Shown here: positions 47,089-55,127 of the stretch, piece after piece
How the letters are laid out: each line of letters opens with the position of its first letter
Numbering within the stretch: position 1 is the first letter of the stretch
Assembly: GCA_043765375.1 (NCBI GenBank)
Contig: JAYUJH010000031.1
Coordinates: 14,667-78,666 of the forward strand
DNA: 64,000 nucleotides
Direction of reading: 5' to 3'
Source of the DNA: JAYUJH01 sp043765375
Lineage (GTDB): Bacteria; Pseudomonadota; Alphaproteobacteria; Rickettsiales; UBA998
Made by a program: the position numbers and the translations under genes
Notes under the pieces: generated by a model
Database searches by the model: none
What the model was told of the DNA's origin: nothing
Seen by the model: the letters and a program-made list of their open reading frames with translations, nothing else

Positions 47089-47817
47089 ATGAACATAGTT
47101 AAAGTTGGCGGGTTATTGCTGGGGTTTGTTACAAAGTCAGTTGGAGTTCCTTTTTCAGGGAATCTTTCAATGTTAGTGGAAGAATTAACAAAATCTTCTG
47201 CTGAAATGAAAGAAGCACTGCAACGCATTGAACAGCTTTCAAAAGGACAAGTTCTAGGCTGGGCAAATGCTGCCAAAGTTGCTATGGAGAATGCTAGTTC
47301 TATTCATTTAAGCAATGAAGAAAAATTAGCAGAAATCAAGCGAGCTAAAGAATTGTTTGAAAAATGTTACGGCGATTTGCTTGAAATTGAGTTTTTAAGC
47401 GGTTTCAGAGGTGAAATATCCTTCTATATTGCAGTTTGCAATGCAGCTCTTGGAATTAATGATCGTCGTGATTTTTGGTTAAAAACATCAGTTCAAGAAT
47501 TCCTTGCTTTCGGTAATTCTAATGCCGAAAAAGATTTGCAAATTAAAGGTAGCAAAGAAGGTTTGTTTGCCACTTTGAGCTACTCACTTGGTGGAATTGC
47601 ACTTGTTACAGTTGGTTCAACTGGAATTGGGTTGCTTCCTCTTTTTGTGATAGTTGCAACTTCACAGGCTACTGGGATTGCGGCTTTTTTCAAGTTTGCT
47701 GGTGATGTTGAAAAAACCAATGAAGAAATAGAAGAACTTCTTGAGCAAAAACAATATTCACTTGAGGCTGCTGAAGAGGTTAGTCAAGTGATTGCTCTGC
47801 TATCTGAAGTGGAATAA
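47089..47817 (+). CDS. Unknown protein with a C-terminal membrane hairpin
   Basis: A 242-aa ORF with a strong ribosome site (CAGGAGA). The first ~150 residues are helical with coiled-coil character (MLVEELTKSSAEMKEALQRIEQL and EKLAEIKRAKELFEKCYGDLLEIE). Residues ~165-200 form one or two glycine-rich membrane helices (LGGIALVTVGSTGIGLLPLFVIV), followed by an acidic helical tail. No family recognised. It lies between lptF and pepA and ends in a strong terminator. Confidence 0.6.
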   Translation: MNIVKVGGLLLGFVTKSVGVPFSGNLSMLVEELTKSSAEMKEALQRIEQLSKGQVLGWANAAKVAMENASSIHLSNEEKLAEIKRAKELFEKCYGDLLEIEFLSGFRGEISFYIAVCNAALGINDRRDFWLKTSVQEFLAFGNSNAEKDLQIKGSKEGLFATLSYSLGGIALVTVGSTGIGLLPLFVIVATSQATGIAAFFKFAGDVEKTNEEIEELLEQKQYSLEAAEEVSQVIALLSEVE

Positions 47818-47821
47818 CCCA

Positions 47822-47855
47822 AAGCAGCCCGATTAAAAGGGCTGCTTATTTTTTT
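47822..47855 (+). terminator. Strong intrinsic terminator
   Basis: AAGCAGCCC-GATTAAAA-GGGCTGCTT is a perfect 9-bp stem followed by ATTTTTTT. It ends the 47089 gene and overlaps the 3' end of the convergent 47846 gene. Confidence 0.92.
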
Positions 47856-48355
47856 ATCTGAACTGATGGTTCAAGTTCATTTAAGGGGTGTTGAGATGGA
47901 AAAAATGGTTGAACAATGTTGTTATTTGGTTTTGGCTCTGGTGTTCGTGCCATTTCTTTAACAATATGTGTTCCAATTCCAACAACAACGCCAGCAACGA
48001 TTGTGGTCAAAACCATCACATTAAGATGCTCTTCGCCTAGCATGTATTCTTTTAGCACATTTTTTCTATTTATTGCTTCCTGTCTTACATTTTGATTGTC
48101 GGATTTTGGAAACCAATTCCCTTTCAGTAATTTGTTCTCTTCGTCCCAATAATGTTTGAAATCATCAAATGTTTTGATATCTAAACCTAGTTTTTCATTT
48201 ATTTCAGGAAATTTTGCTATGAAATCGTTATAAAAACTTTGAAATACTATCATTCCTGACGCAATTCCTCCTACGCCACCAGCTGCAATCTCCAACCAAG
48301 GAAAATTGTTAATTTCTACATTAGGTAAATCATTTTGTTCATTTTTCACAAGCAA
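47846..48355 (-). CDS. Unknown protein with two hydrophobic segments
   Basis: A 169-aa ORF. A first hydrophobic stretch lies near residues 20-42 (LEIAAGGVGGIASGMIVF); a second near 113-135 (VMVLTTIVAGVVVGIGTHIV). A polar 70-residue loop between them includes FDDFKHYWDEENKLLKGNWFP, and a Pro/Gln-rich tail follows. Convergent with the 47089 gene. No family recognised; a joint role with its neighbour is only suggested by their shared placement. Confidence 0.5.
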   Translation of the reverse strand: MLVKNEQNDLPNVEINNFPWLEIAAGGVGGIASGMIVFQSFYNDFIAKFPEINEKLGLDIKTFDDFKHYWDEENKLLKGNWFPKSDNQNVRQEAINRKNVLKEYMLGEEHLNVMVLTTIVAGVVVGIGTHIVKEMARTPEPKPNNNIVQPFFPSQHPLNELEPSVQIKK

Positions 48356-48533
48356 TACTATAAACGAGTTTTATGAAAATTATATGACAAATGTTTTGCA
48401 ACTATTGAAAATATATGCTTATGATATAGCGAATAAAATTACAAAAGAAAATCACAAATAAGAATAATAAATATATACTATAAAAAAATACATAATAATA
48501 TAAATAATAATATCAAATGGGGAAGTTTTGATT

Positions 48534-50081
48534 ATGGAATCTATGGCGATGAAATTGACTTTGGCAGAACTTGGTAATTTGGAAACCGCCTTAGCAAAAA
48601 ATGATGCAAAAAATGATGCGAAGCATGAGGGAATTAAGGCAATCGCCTTTGTGGTTGATGATAGCAAGCAATTAAGCGCAGAAGCCGTGAAGTTTGATGC
48701 ACAAATTGGTGGGTTACTGAAATCTGCATTGAATGCTCCTCGTTTTGCAGGGAAATCAGGGCAATCAATAGCTGTGATGTTGCCAGAGTTGGTGGGCGCA
48801 CAATTTGCATTTATCATCGGGGCGGGGAAGGTAGAGGAAATCACTCATCTGACTTATGAAAAAATTGCAGGCGAAGCGGTTAAACTTGCCAATAGCAATG
48901 GAGTGCATAATGTTGTGCTGGTGATTGAAGCGAGTGATTTGGAGAAAGGCAAAGCTGAGGCACATGCGGCTTATGGAGCGCAACTTGGAGCTTATTATTT
49001 CGGTAAATATTTCACCACTAAAGAAGCACATGAATTGCCAACCATTAAGCATTTCACAGTTGTTGGTAATAAGAAATCAGCAAAATCTCACATGGAATAT
49101 TTGCAACCGCTTGCTGATGGAATTATTTTCACCCGCAATATTGTGAGCGAGCCAGCTAATATTATTCACCCAGAATCACTCGCAGCGATATGCAAAGATT
49201 TGGCAAAGTTCGGGCTGGAAGTGGAGATTTTAGGCGAGAAACAAATGCACAAACTGGGTATGGGTTCTTTGCTTGGAGTTGGTCAGGGTAGCGTGAGGGA
49301 ATCGCAACTGGTGATTATGAAATGGAACGGGTTGGAGGATAAGAAGGTCAAACCCGTTGCTTTCGTTGGCAAGGGAGTATGTTTTGATTCTGGTGGAATT
49401 AGCATTAAACCCGCAAATGGTATGGAAGAAATGAAGTGGGATATGGGTGGAGCGGCAACCGTAATTGGTTTAATGCGGACATTGGCTGATAGGAAAGCTA
49501 AAGTGAATGCCGTTGGAATTGTCGGATTAGTGGAAAATATGCCAGATGGCAATGCGCAACGCCCCGGTGACGTGGTGAAATCATATTCAGGGCAAACGAT
49601 AGAGGTGTTAAACACTGATGCTGAGGGTCGTTTGGTGCTAGCTGATGCTTTATGGTATTGTCAGGAGCAATTTAAGCCGCAATTTATGGTTGATTTAGCG
49701 ACTTTAACAGGGGCAATTATCGTTGCTTTGGGTAGCAAATATGCGGGATTATTTTCTAGCAACAATGAACTTGCAAGCAAAATATTAGCACTTGGTGCAG
49801 AAACTGGTGATGAAACATGGCAATTGCCACTTGATGATTATTATGATAAGCAAATTAATTCTGAAATAGCTGATATGCAAAATATTGGCACGGATAGGGA
49901 AGCGGGGAGCATCACGGCAGCACAATTTTTGCAACGTTTCACCAATGATGTGCCATGGGTTCATTTGGATATTGCAGGCACGGCTTGGCGCAAAAAAGCG
50001 ACGCCAACTTGCCCCAAAGGCGCAACTGGCTATGGCGTTAGGTTGCTTGATGCGCTGGTTGCCAAACATTATGAGGGGTGA
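48534..50081 (+). CDS. pepA: Cytosol (leucyl) aminopeptidase, M17 family
   Basis: A two-metal M17 peptidase of about 515 aa that removes N-terminal residues. VGKGVCFDSGGISIKPANGMEEMKWDMGGAATV carries metal and catalytic residues, and NTDAEGRLVLADALWY is the M17 signature. ATG at 48534 is preferred to TTG two codons upstream, given GGGGAAG before it. Near the start, 12-bp repeats (48594-48617) encode AKND twice. A second M17 gene is at 56332. Confidence 0.95.
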   Translation: MESMAMKLTLAELGNLETALAKNDAKNDAKHEGIKAIAFVVDDSKQLSAEAVKFDAQIGGLLKSALNAPRFAGKSGQSIAVMLPELVGAQFAFIIGAGKVEEITHLTYEKIAGEAVKLANSNGVHNVVLVIEASDLEKGKAEAHAAYGAQLGAYYFGKYFTTKEAHELPTIKHFTVVGNKKSAKSHMEYLQPLADGIIFTRNIVSEPANIIHPESLAAICKDLAKFGLEVEILGEKQMHKLGMGSLLGVGQGSVRESQLVIMKWNGLEDKKVKPVAFVGKGVCFDSGGISIKPANGMEEMKWDMGGAATVIGLMRTLADRKAKVNAVGIVGLVENMPDGNAQRPGDVVKSYSGQTIEVLNTDAEGRLVLADALWYCQEQFKPQFMVDLATLTGAIIVALGSKYAGLFSSNNELASKILALGAETGDETWQLPLDDYYDKQINSEIADMQNIGTDREAGSITAAQFLQRFTNDVPWVHLDIAGTAWRKKATPTCPKGATGYGVRLLDALVAKHYEG

Positions 50082-50187
50082 TTTGTTTGTTTATATTGCA
50101 CCAGTATTTAGTTCTTTTCCCTTCGGGAGGGCTGGTATGACGAACATGAAGATTTGATATTACGCCGCTAGCCTACACACTCCCGTC

Positions 50188-50207
50188 ACTCCAGCGCAGG
50201 CTGGAGT
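50188..50207. repeat. CCAGC-type dispersed palindrome
   Basis: ACTCCAGC-GCAG-GCTGGAGT within GTCACTCCAGC...GGAGTCCA. A degenerate copy with an expanded loop lies at about 50099-50143 (CCAGTATTT ... GGCTGGTATGACG). Confidence 0.75.
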
Positions 50208-50323
50208 CCATAAACTAAAAACTGCTCTTCCATTCGGGAAATAAATAATTGCGAGCGGTGAAATATTAATATTTTATATATTTCACCCTCCCCAATCTCA
50301 AGTGAATAATTCATTGTCGGTTG

Positions 50324-51817
50324 ATGAGTGAAATAATAACATTGCATCAAGCAAATAATAACCAACATCTGCCTGATGGTAGTAACCAACAACAGCCTCA
50401 CGGCAATAACCAATTGTCCAATAATAAAATACAACATGCTTATGCAAGTTTGTTGCGCAATCATTACCCGTCATATTTACAAAAAGTGTTTTATACATTG
50501 AATCCTAATTCGGAGTTTGTAGATAATTGGCACTTGCAAGCCTTATGCGAATATTTAGCAGCGATGCAAAATGGTGATATCACTCGCTTAATTATCAATA
50601 TTCCCCCACGCTCACTGAAATCTATCGCAATCACGGTTGGTTGGAGCAGTTTTTTGCTCGGACATAACCCCGCTAGCAAAATTATAACCGCTAGTTATTC
50701 GCAAGCAATCAGCCTCAAACATGCGTCAGATGTTCGCAGTTTGCTTCAATCTCCATGGTATAAAAACTCATTTCCGCAATTAAAAATACAAGCGGGGCAG
50801 AATGAAAAGCACAAGTTTGTCACCACCAAACAGGGTTTTCGCTTAAGCACTTCCATTGGTGGGAGCTTAACGGGGGAGGGGGGCGATGTTATTATTATTG
50901 ACGATCCGCAAAATCCAACTCAAGCGGCATCACGTTTGTTGCGCAACAGAGCGAATGATTGGTTTGATAAAACTCTTTCTTCTCGTTTGAATGACAAAAA
51001 TAAAGGTTTGATTTTGCTGGTGATGCAACGGCTTCACCCTGATGATTTGAGTGGTCATTTGTTGGAAAAAGGTGGGTTTGAACATTTATGTTTGCCAGCA
51101 ATTGCAAAAAATATTATCCATATTAACATCGGAAAGCTGCAAAAAACCATGCAAATTGGCGAGTTGTTGCAACCAATGCGAGAAGGTGAAAAGATTATCA
51201 AACAGCTTGAGGTGGATTTGGGCAGCATCGCATTTGCGGCGCAATATCTACAATCACCAATTAATGATAATGGAGGAATGATTAAGCGAGAATGGTTGCA
51301 TTATACTGATATTTTGCCAGCACAATCTGAGATGGTCATTCAAACATGGGATACTGCCATTAAAATGGGAGATCATAATGATCGCAGTGCGTGCATTACA
51401 ATTGCTTATAGCGAGGGCAATTATGTTGTGATTGATGCAATTGCAGTGCGTGCAGATTTTCCACAATTACGCAATATTATGATAGCGCAATATGAAAAGC
51501 TCAAGCCGCATGTAGTTTTAATTGAGGATAAAGCAAGTGGGCAATCATTGATTCAGGAATTGCGGCTTAATTCACAATTGCCGATAATTGCGATTATGCC
51601 TAAAGGGGATAAAATGCAAAGAGTGGCGCGCATCACACCATTGATGGAGGCGGGGCGAGTGAAGTTCATGCAAATGGCGGGAATTGGTGAATTGGAAGCG
51701 GAAATGTTAGCTTTTCCACGAGCAAAACATGATGATATGCTGGACGCATTAAGCCAAGGTTTGCAATGGTTGCAGTATAAGTTTCAAACGGGGGGAATAT
51801 GTTTGCGTATGTTGTGA
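50324..51817 (+). CDS. Phage terminase large subunit-like protein
   Basis: A ~497-aa packaging ATPase/nuclease. The Walker A-like motif is NIPPRSLKSIAITV near residue 93. KLSTSIGG-type segments (FRLSTSIGGSLTGEGG) precede the Walker B VIIIDDPQNP near 190, and VMQRLHPDDLSGHLLEKGGFEHLCLPAIA follows. The C-terminal nuclease has QTWDTAIKMGDHNDRSACI, VVLIEDKASGQSLIQEL and HDDMLDALSQG. No portal, capsid or small terminase gene is near, so it is an orphan, perhaps the last remnant of a prophage. The N-terminal 35 residues are Asn/Gln-rich. All core motifs appear intact. Confidence 0.85.
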   Translation: MSEIITLHQANNNQHLPDGSNQQQPHGNNQLSNNKIQHAYASLLRNHYPSYLQKVFYTLNPNSEFVDNWHLQALCEYLAAMQNGDITRLIINIPPRSLKSIAITVGWSSFLLGHNPASKIITASYSQAISLKHASDVRSLLQSPWYKNSFPQLKIQAGQNEKHKFVTTKQGFRLSTSIGGSLTGEGGDVIIIDDPQNPTQAASRLLRNRANDWFDKTLSSRLNDKNKGLILLVMQRLHPDDLSGHLLEKGGFEHLCLPAIAKNIIHINIGKLQKTMQIGELLQPMREGEKIIKQLEVDLGSIAFAAQYLQSPINDNGGMIKREWLHYTDILPAQSEMVIQTWDTAIKMGDHNDRSACITIAYSEGNYVVIDAIAVRADFPQLRNIMIAQYEKLKPHVVLIEDKASGQSLIQELRLNSQLPIIAIMPKGDKMQRVARITPLMEAGRVKFMQMAGIGELEAEMLAFPRAKHDDMLDALSQGLQWLQYKFQTGGICLRML

Positions 51818-51831
51818 TATGAGGTTTGTAA

Positions 51832-52106
51832 TATAGTGCTTTCTAATTTTATTTATAGTGCTTTAACTTTTCATTAGCCCTATCATTATAGGCTAATGAA
51901 AAATTAAATGAGCACTATAACCTTAAAAAATATAGCACTTTCACTTTTTAATCGTCCATAAAATGGACTTATGAAAAATGAAAGTGCTATACTTGTTATT
52001 TTCAAGTGAATAAAATTAGAAATCACTATATCTCATATGTTTATAGTGATTTATCCTAATTTTTAATGACTGATAAAATCGGTAATTAAAAATAAGAATC
52101 ACTATA
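51832..52106. repeat. Outer paired TATAG palindromes, split by a nested copy
   Basis: Outer palindrome A starts TATAGTGCTTTCTAATTTTATT at 51832 and resumes at 51992 with CTTGTTATTTTCAAGTG, ending ATCACTATA at 52030. The spacer TCTCATATGTT (11 bp) is followed by palindrome B (52042-52106), from TATAGTGATTTATCC to AATCACTATA. An uninterrupted relative of outer A is at 62862-62927. Confidence 0.85.
51854..51991. repeat. Inner paired TATAG palindromes inserted in the outer copy
   Basis: Palindrome 1 (51854-51919) runs from TATAGTGCTTTAAC to GAGCACTATA. The spacer is ACCTTAAAAAA (11 bp). Palindrome 2 (51931-51991) runs from TATAGCACTTTCAC to GTGAAAGTGC-type end AAAGTGCTATA. It sits at the TA of TTTATTTACTT. 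Confidence 0.85.
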
Positions 52107-52148
52107 AAATGATTGTTATATGATTGAAAAACAATTATTAATCTTTGC

Positions 52149-52880
52149 ATGGATTTTTTGCGTTCACTTTGCTATCAATTGTTGCTAACCATCGTCACCA
52201 TTGTGATGGGAGTTGTTTTTTTGCCATTATTATTGCAGAAAAACCCCGCCCTTAAATATTTTGTGCCACATTTTTGGAGCAAATCTGCCTTGTGGTTGCA
52301 GCATCATGTGTTGCGGTTACGATATAATGTTGTGAATGTAGAAAATATTGTTGTAAATACTTCTATTGGAGGCGGAGTGATTTATGCGGTGAAGCATCAA
52401 TCAGCTTGGGAAACTTTAGCATTATGGCATATTTTGCATCAACCAATTTTTGTGTTGAAAAAAGAATTACTGGATATTCCGATTTTTGGCTGGTATTTGC
52501 GCCAAGCTGATAATATCGTGATTGACCGCAAGGCTGGAAGCAAAGCGATTGCGCAAATTGTGGAGCAGAGCAAGGAATATTTGGCACAAGGGCGCAATAT
52601 AGTCATATTTCCTGAGGGAACACGAACCGCCATCGGGGCGAATACGCGCTATAAATCTGGGGTTGGTGCGTTATATGAACAATTATCTCCGCAAATTATC
52701 CCTGTTGCGCTGAACTCTGGCCGTTTTTGGCGACGCAACGCTTTTGTGCGCAAATCGGGGGTGGTGCAAATAGAGTTTTTGCCACCAATGCCCACAAACT
52801 TAAAGCGTGATGAGTTTATGCAGCAATTGCAACACAACATTGAACTTGCCACTGATGCGCTGGTAAAAAATGCATATTGA
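52149..52880 (+). CDS. plsC: 1-acyl-sn-glycerol-3-phosphate acyltransferase
   Basis: Adds the second acyl chain to lysophosphatidate at the inner membrane. There is an N-terminal membrane helix (LLLTIVTIVMGVVFLPLLL). The acyltransferase motif appears as VKHQSAWETLAL, where the usual HX4D is HX4E, a variant known in alphaproteobacterial homologues. IVIFPEGTRTAIG near residue 155 and IIPVALNSGRFW complete the motif set. 243 aa. Its TGA overlaps the ATG of the next gene (TGATG), implying coupled translation. Confidence 0.92.
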   Translation: MDFLRSLCYQLLLTIVTIVMGVVFLPLLLQKNPALKYFVPHFWSKSALWLQHHVLRLRYNVVNVENIVVNTSIGGGVIYAVKHQSAWETLALWHILHQPIFVLKKELLDIPIFGWYLRQADNIVIDRKAGSKAIAQIVEQSKEYLAQGRNIVIFPEGTRTAIGANTRYKSGVGALYEQLSPQIIPVALNSGRFWRRNAFVRKSGVVQIEFLPPMPTNLKRDEFMQQLQHNIELATDALVKNAY

Positions 52881-53323
52881 TGAATAAAAATGTTCCTATT
52901 AAAAATCCTAAAACCAACAATTTCATTTTTGGCAAGATACCTGAAATAAAATTGTCAAGAGGAGTTTATTTTCCTGCGGGCGAAATTACACTTTTGCATG
53001 GCAGGCATTTTGGTATTAATAAAGGGTTTGGTGTTGCACATATATGGGCTGAACATAGCGCAGAATTGCAAAAGATGGGTTATGATAATATTAATGAAGT
53101 TGCTCGCTATGTTAGTGATATAATTGTAACAGGAACTCCAATATATTGCGAGTTTGAAAATATAAGAGGTAATCATAGAATTGCGGTTATTAGAGGAATA
53201 TTTGGCGCAGCAATTTTAGAGCAAAAAGTTGATGCTTGCAATAAAGTGTTTTACTCAGTGGTAACGGCTTTCTCAAATGCAAAGCCACACGGAACCAAAA
53301 TTGGCAGTGTGGCTGAGATTTAA
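52880..53323 (+). CDS. Possible BECR-fold (PBECR-like) nuclease domain protein
   Basis: A 147-aa protein. The segment GFGVAHIWAEHSAELQKMGY (about residues 53-72), then IIVTGTPIYCE, IAVIRG, and VFYSVVTAF near the end follow the order GxGxxHI...H / strand / VVTAY. This is typical of barnase-EndoU-colicinE5/D-RelE-like nuclease domains found in phage and polymorphic toxins. I see no immunity gene and no secretion domain. It is translationally coupled to plsC and is 1.1 kb from an orphan terminase. The fold assignment rests on pattern only; it could equally be an unrelated small enzyme. Confidence 0.45.
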   Translation: MNKNVPIKNPKTNNFIFGKIPEIKLSRGVYFPAGEITLLHGRHFGINKGFGVAHIWAEHSAELQKMGYDNINEVARYVSDIIVTGTPIYCEFENIRGNHRIAVIRGIFGAAILEQKVDACNKVFYSVVTAFSNAKPHGTKIGSVAEI

Positions 53324-53326
53324 GTT

Positions 53327-53505
53327 ATCATAATAGACTTCAAGTGCTAGTAGCCGTCGCTTAGCATAAAGGTTTGAAACCCACTTAAAAAATTACATTT
53401 TTAAGTGTCACACTCTAAAGATTCCCTGTAAATCTTTAATCCGCAAGAGCAGGGCAATTTCAGGTGAACCCCACCTCTAAATGCTCGTTATAAGCCTATT
53501 ATCTC
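53327..53505 (+). ncRNA. Candidate structured RNA, possibly 6S RNA
   Basis: A ~180-nt non-coding segment with more G+C than its surroundings. An 11-bp closing stem pairs ATAATAGACTT (53330-53340) with AAGCCTATTAT (53492-53502), with one mismatch. Inside are a perfect hairpin CACTTAAAAA/TTTTTAAGTG, a stem AAAGATT/AATCTTT and AGGTG-AACCC-CACCT. Size, a closed long-rod layout and the GGTTTGAAACCCAC / GTGAACCCCACC elements recall alphaproteobacterial 6S RNA, which binds RNA polymerase. I could not score it against a model. A mRNA leader for rph is the alternative. Confidence 0.4.
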
Positions 53506-53521
53506 AACAATAAAATTGTTG
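53505..53521 (+). terminator. Hairpin following the candidate RNA
   Basis: CAACAA-TAAAA-TTGTTG, a 6-bp stem just after the closing stem; no T-run follows, so termination is uncertain. Confidence 0.3.
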
Positions 53522-53727
53522 CCTTACAATGAATATACCGAATATCACTAGCGAAGTCAACCACAAAAAAACATTCAATCAATGCTTTTCTATTTATAAC
53601 TTGTGAATATATTAAGCTGTATGATTAAAACTATTTTATATTATTGCCAATATAGCACATAATTTATTTGAATAATATTTATATATTATATATGAGTATA
53701 TCAATAATAATAATTGGAAACACCATA

Positions 53728-54447
53728 ATGAAACGCAGTTTTAACCGAGATAATTCCACCATGCGCCCCGTGAAGATTGAGCCAAATGCCAATCGTCACG
53801 CTGAAGGGTCATGCCTGATTGAATATGGCTTCACCCGTGTGCTTTGCACTGCCTCCATTGAGGAGCGTATTCCGCCATTTTTGCGAGGGCAGGGGCAGGG
53901 ATGGATTAACGCTGAATATGGTATGTTGCCACGGTCTACCAACACTCGCAATGAGAGGGAATCTGCAAAGGGTAAAGTTTCAGGGCGCACGCAAGAAATC
54001 CAACGCTTGATTGGGCGATCATTGCGTTCTGCTTGCGATATGAAGCTATTAGGCGAGCGAACTATCACCATTGATTGTGACGTTTTGGAGGCTGATGGCG
54101 GCACAAGAACTGCTGCAATTACTGGTGGATATGTTGCACTTTGCCTTGCAACGCAAACGATGGTTCGTTCGGGGATATTGCGTAAATCACCAATAATTCG
54201 TCCAATTGCTGCCATTTCATGCGGAATAATGAAGGGGGAAATCATGCTGGATTTAGATTATGCCGAGGATTCCGCCGCCGATGTTGATACTAACTTTGTT
54301 TTCACCGATGGTGGAAAAATGATTGAAGTGCAAGGCACGGCGGAGGGCGAACCATTCACATTTGAGCAATTTCAAACGATGATGCGCACATCAATGCTTG
54401 GCGTGAGTGAATTGTTGGAATTGCAAAGAGTTGCATTGAAGGGGTAA
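53728..54447 (+). CDS. rph: Ribonuclease PH
   Basis: A phosphorolytic 3'-5' exoribonuclease that trims tRNA 3' ends. From start MKRSFNRDNSTMRPVKIEP it is 239 aa, the family norm. GSCLIEYGFTRVLCTASIEERIPPFLRGQGQGW, RSLRSACDMKLLGERTITIDCDVLEADGGTRTAAITG and the LDLDYAEDSAADVDTNFVFT block are diagnostic in part. The longer frame from 53668 lacks conserved sequence. It is followed by rdgB after 6 bp. Confidence 0.96.
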   Translation: MKRSFNRDNSTMRPVKIEPNANRHAEGSCLIEYGFTRVLCTASIEERIPPFLRGQGQGWINAEYGMLPRSTNTRNERESAKGKVSGRTQEIQRLIGRSLRSACDMKLLGERTITIDCDVLEADGGTRTAAITGGYVALCLATQTMVRSGILRKSPIIRPIAAISCGIMKGEIMLDLDYAEDSAADVDTNFVFTDGGKMIEVQGTAEGEPFTFEQFQTMMRTSMLGVSELLELQRVALKG

Positions 54448-54453
54448 TTTGCT

Positions 54454-55074
54454 ATGCTGAAGATGGTGGTTGCAACTCATAATTCGGGAAAATTGCGGGA
54501 AATCAAGCAGTTATTGGAGGTGTTTCCATTATCATTGAAAAGTTCTGATGAGCTTGGGATTGCTGAACCTGAAGAAACAGGCACAACATTCGCTGCAAAC
54601 TCAACGCTAAAAGCTGAATATTCGGCGCAATTTGTCCATGATTATTATGCTCTAGCAGATGATTCTGGCTTAGCAGTGGATATTTTAGGTGGAAATCCGG
54701 GGATATATTCCGCAAGATGGGCTGGCGCAAACAAAGATTTTTCTTACGCATCTGCTCGTATTTATGATGAAATAGCAGCTCTTGGTGAAAATCCGCAAGC
54801 ACAAAAAGCACAATTTATTTGTAATTTAGCATTAGCAAAACATGGCGAGGCAACCGTTTGTTTTGAAGGAATAGTGCGTGGCTCTCTTACCTTTCCACCA
54901 CGGGGAGAAAATGGATTTGGTTATGACTCAATTTTTGTGGCCGATGGTTGCGAGCTAACATTTGCTGAAATGGAGGCTAGTGCAAAGCATAATATTAGCC
55001 ACAGGCATCATGCTTTCACACAATTTAAGGATTATTTTAGCCAACTGATTGGTTTTTTGCCACCACAAAAATAA
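54454..55074 (+). CDS. rdgB: XTP/dITP diphosphatase RdgB
   Basis: A house-cleaning enzyme hydrolysing non-canonical purine NTPs. VVATHNSGKLREIKQLL at the N terminus, ALADDSGLAVDILGGNPGIYSARWAG near residue 68, and GENGFGYDSIFVADG near 150 are family hallmarks. 206 aa. Cotranscribed with rph, a common alphaproteobacterial pair. Downstream, a TTTTTATCAAT unit is repeated in 55090-55135. Confidence 0.95.
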   Translation: MLKMVVATHNSGKLREIKQLLEVFPLSLKSSDELGIAEPEETGTTFAANSTLKAEYSAQFVHDYYALADDSGLAVDILGGNPGIYSARWAGANKDFSYASARIYDEIAALGENPQAQKAQFICNLALAKHGEATVCFEGIVRGSLTFPPRGENGFGYDSIFVADGCELTFAEMEASAKHNISHRHHAFTQFKDYFSQLIGFLPPQK

Positions 55075-55127
55075 TCTTACTTTAATCACCTCATTTTTAT
55101 CAATTTGTTTTCATCACTTTATTTTTA

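Larger units (their letters stand above)
51818..52148. other. Gene-free stretch filled by nested palindromes
   Basis: Almost all of this stretch between the terminase gene and plsC is hairpin repeat (51832-52106). No ORF is seen. Confidence 0.8.

Noticed and set aside
53327..53505. tmRNA as identity of the structured RNA
   Set aside because: No tag-peptide reading frame, no tRNA-like acceptor or T-loop motif; 6S-like features fit better.
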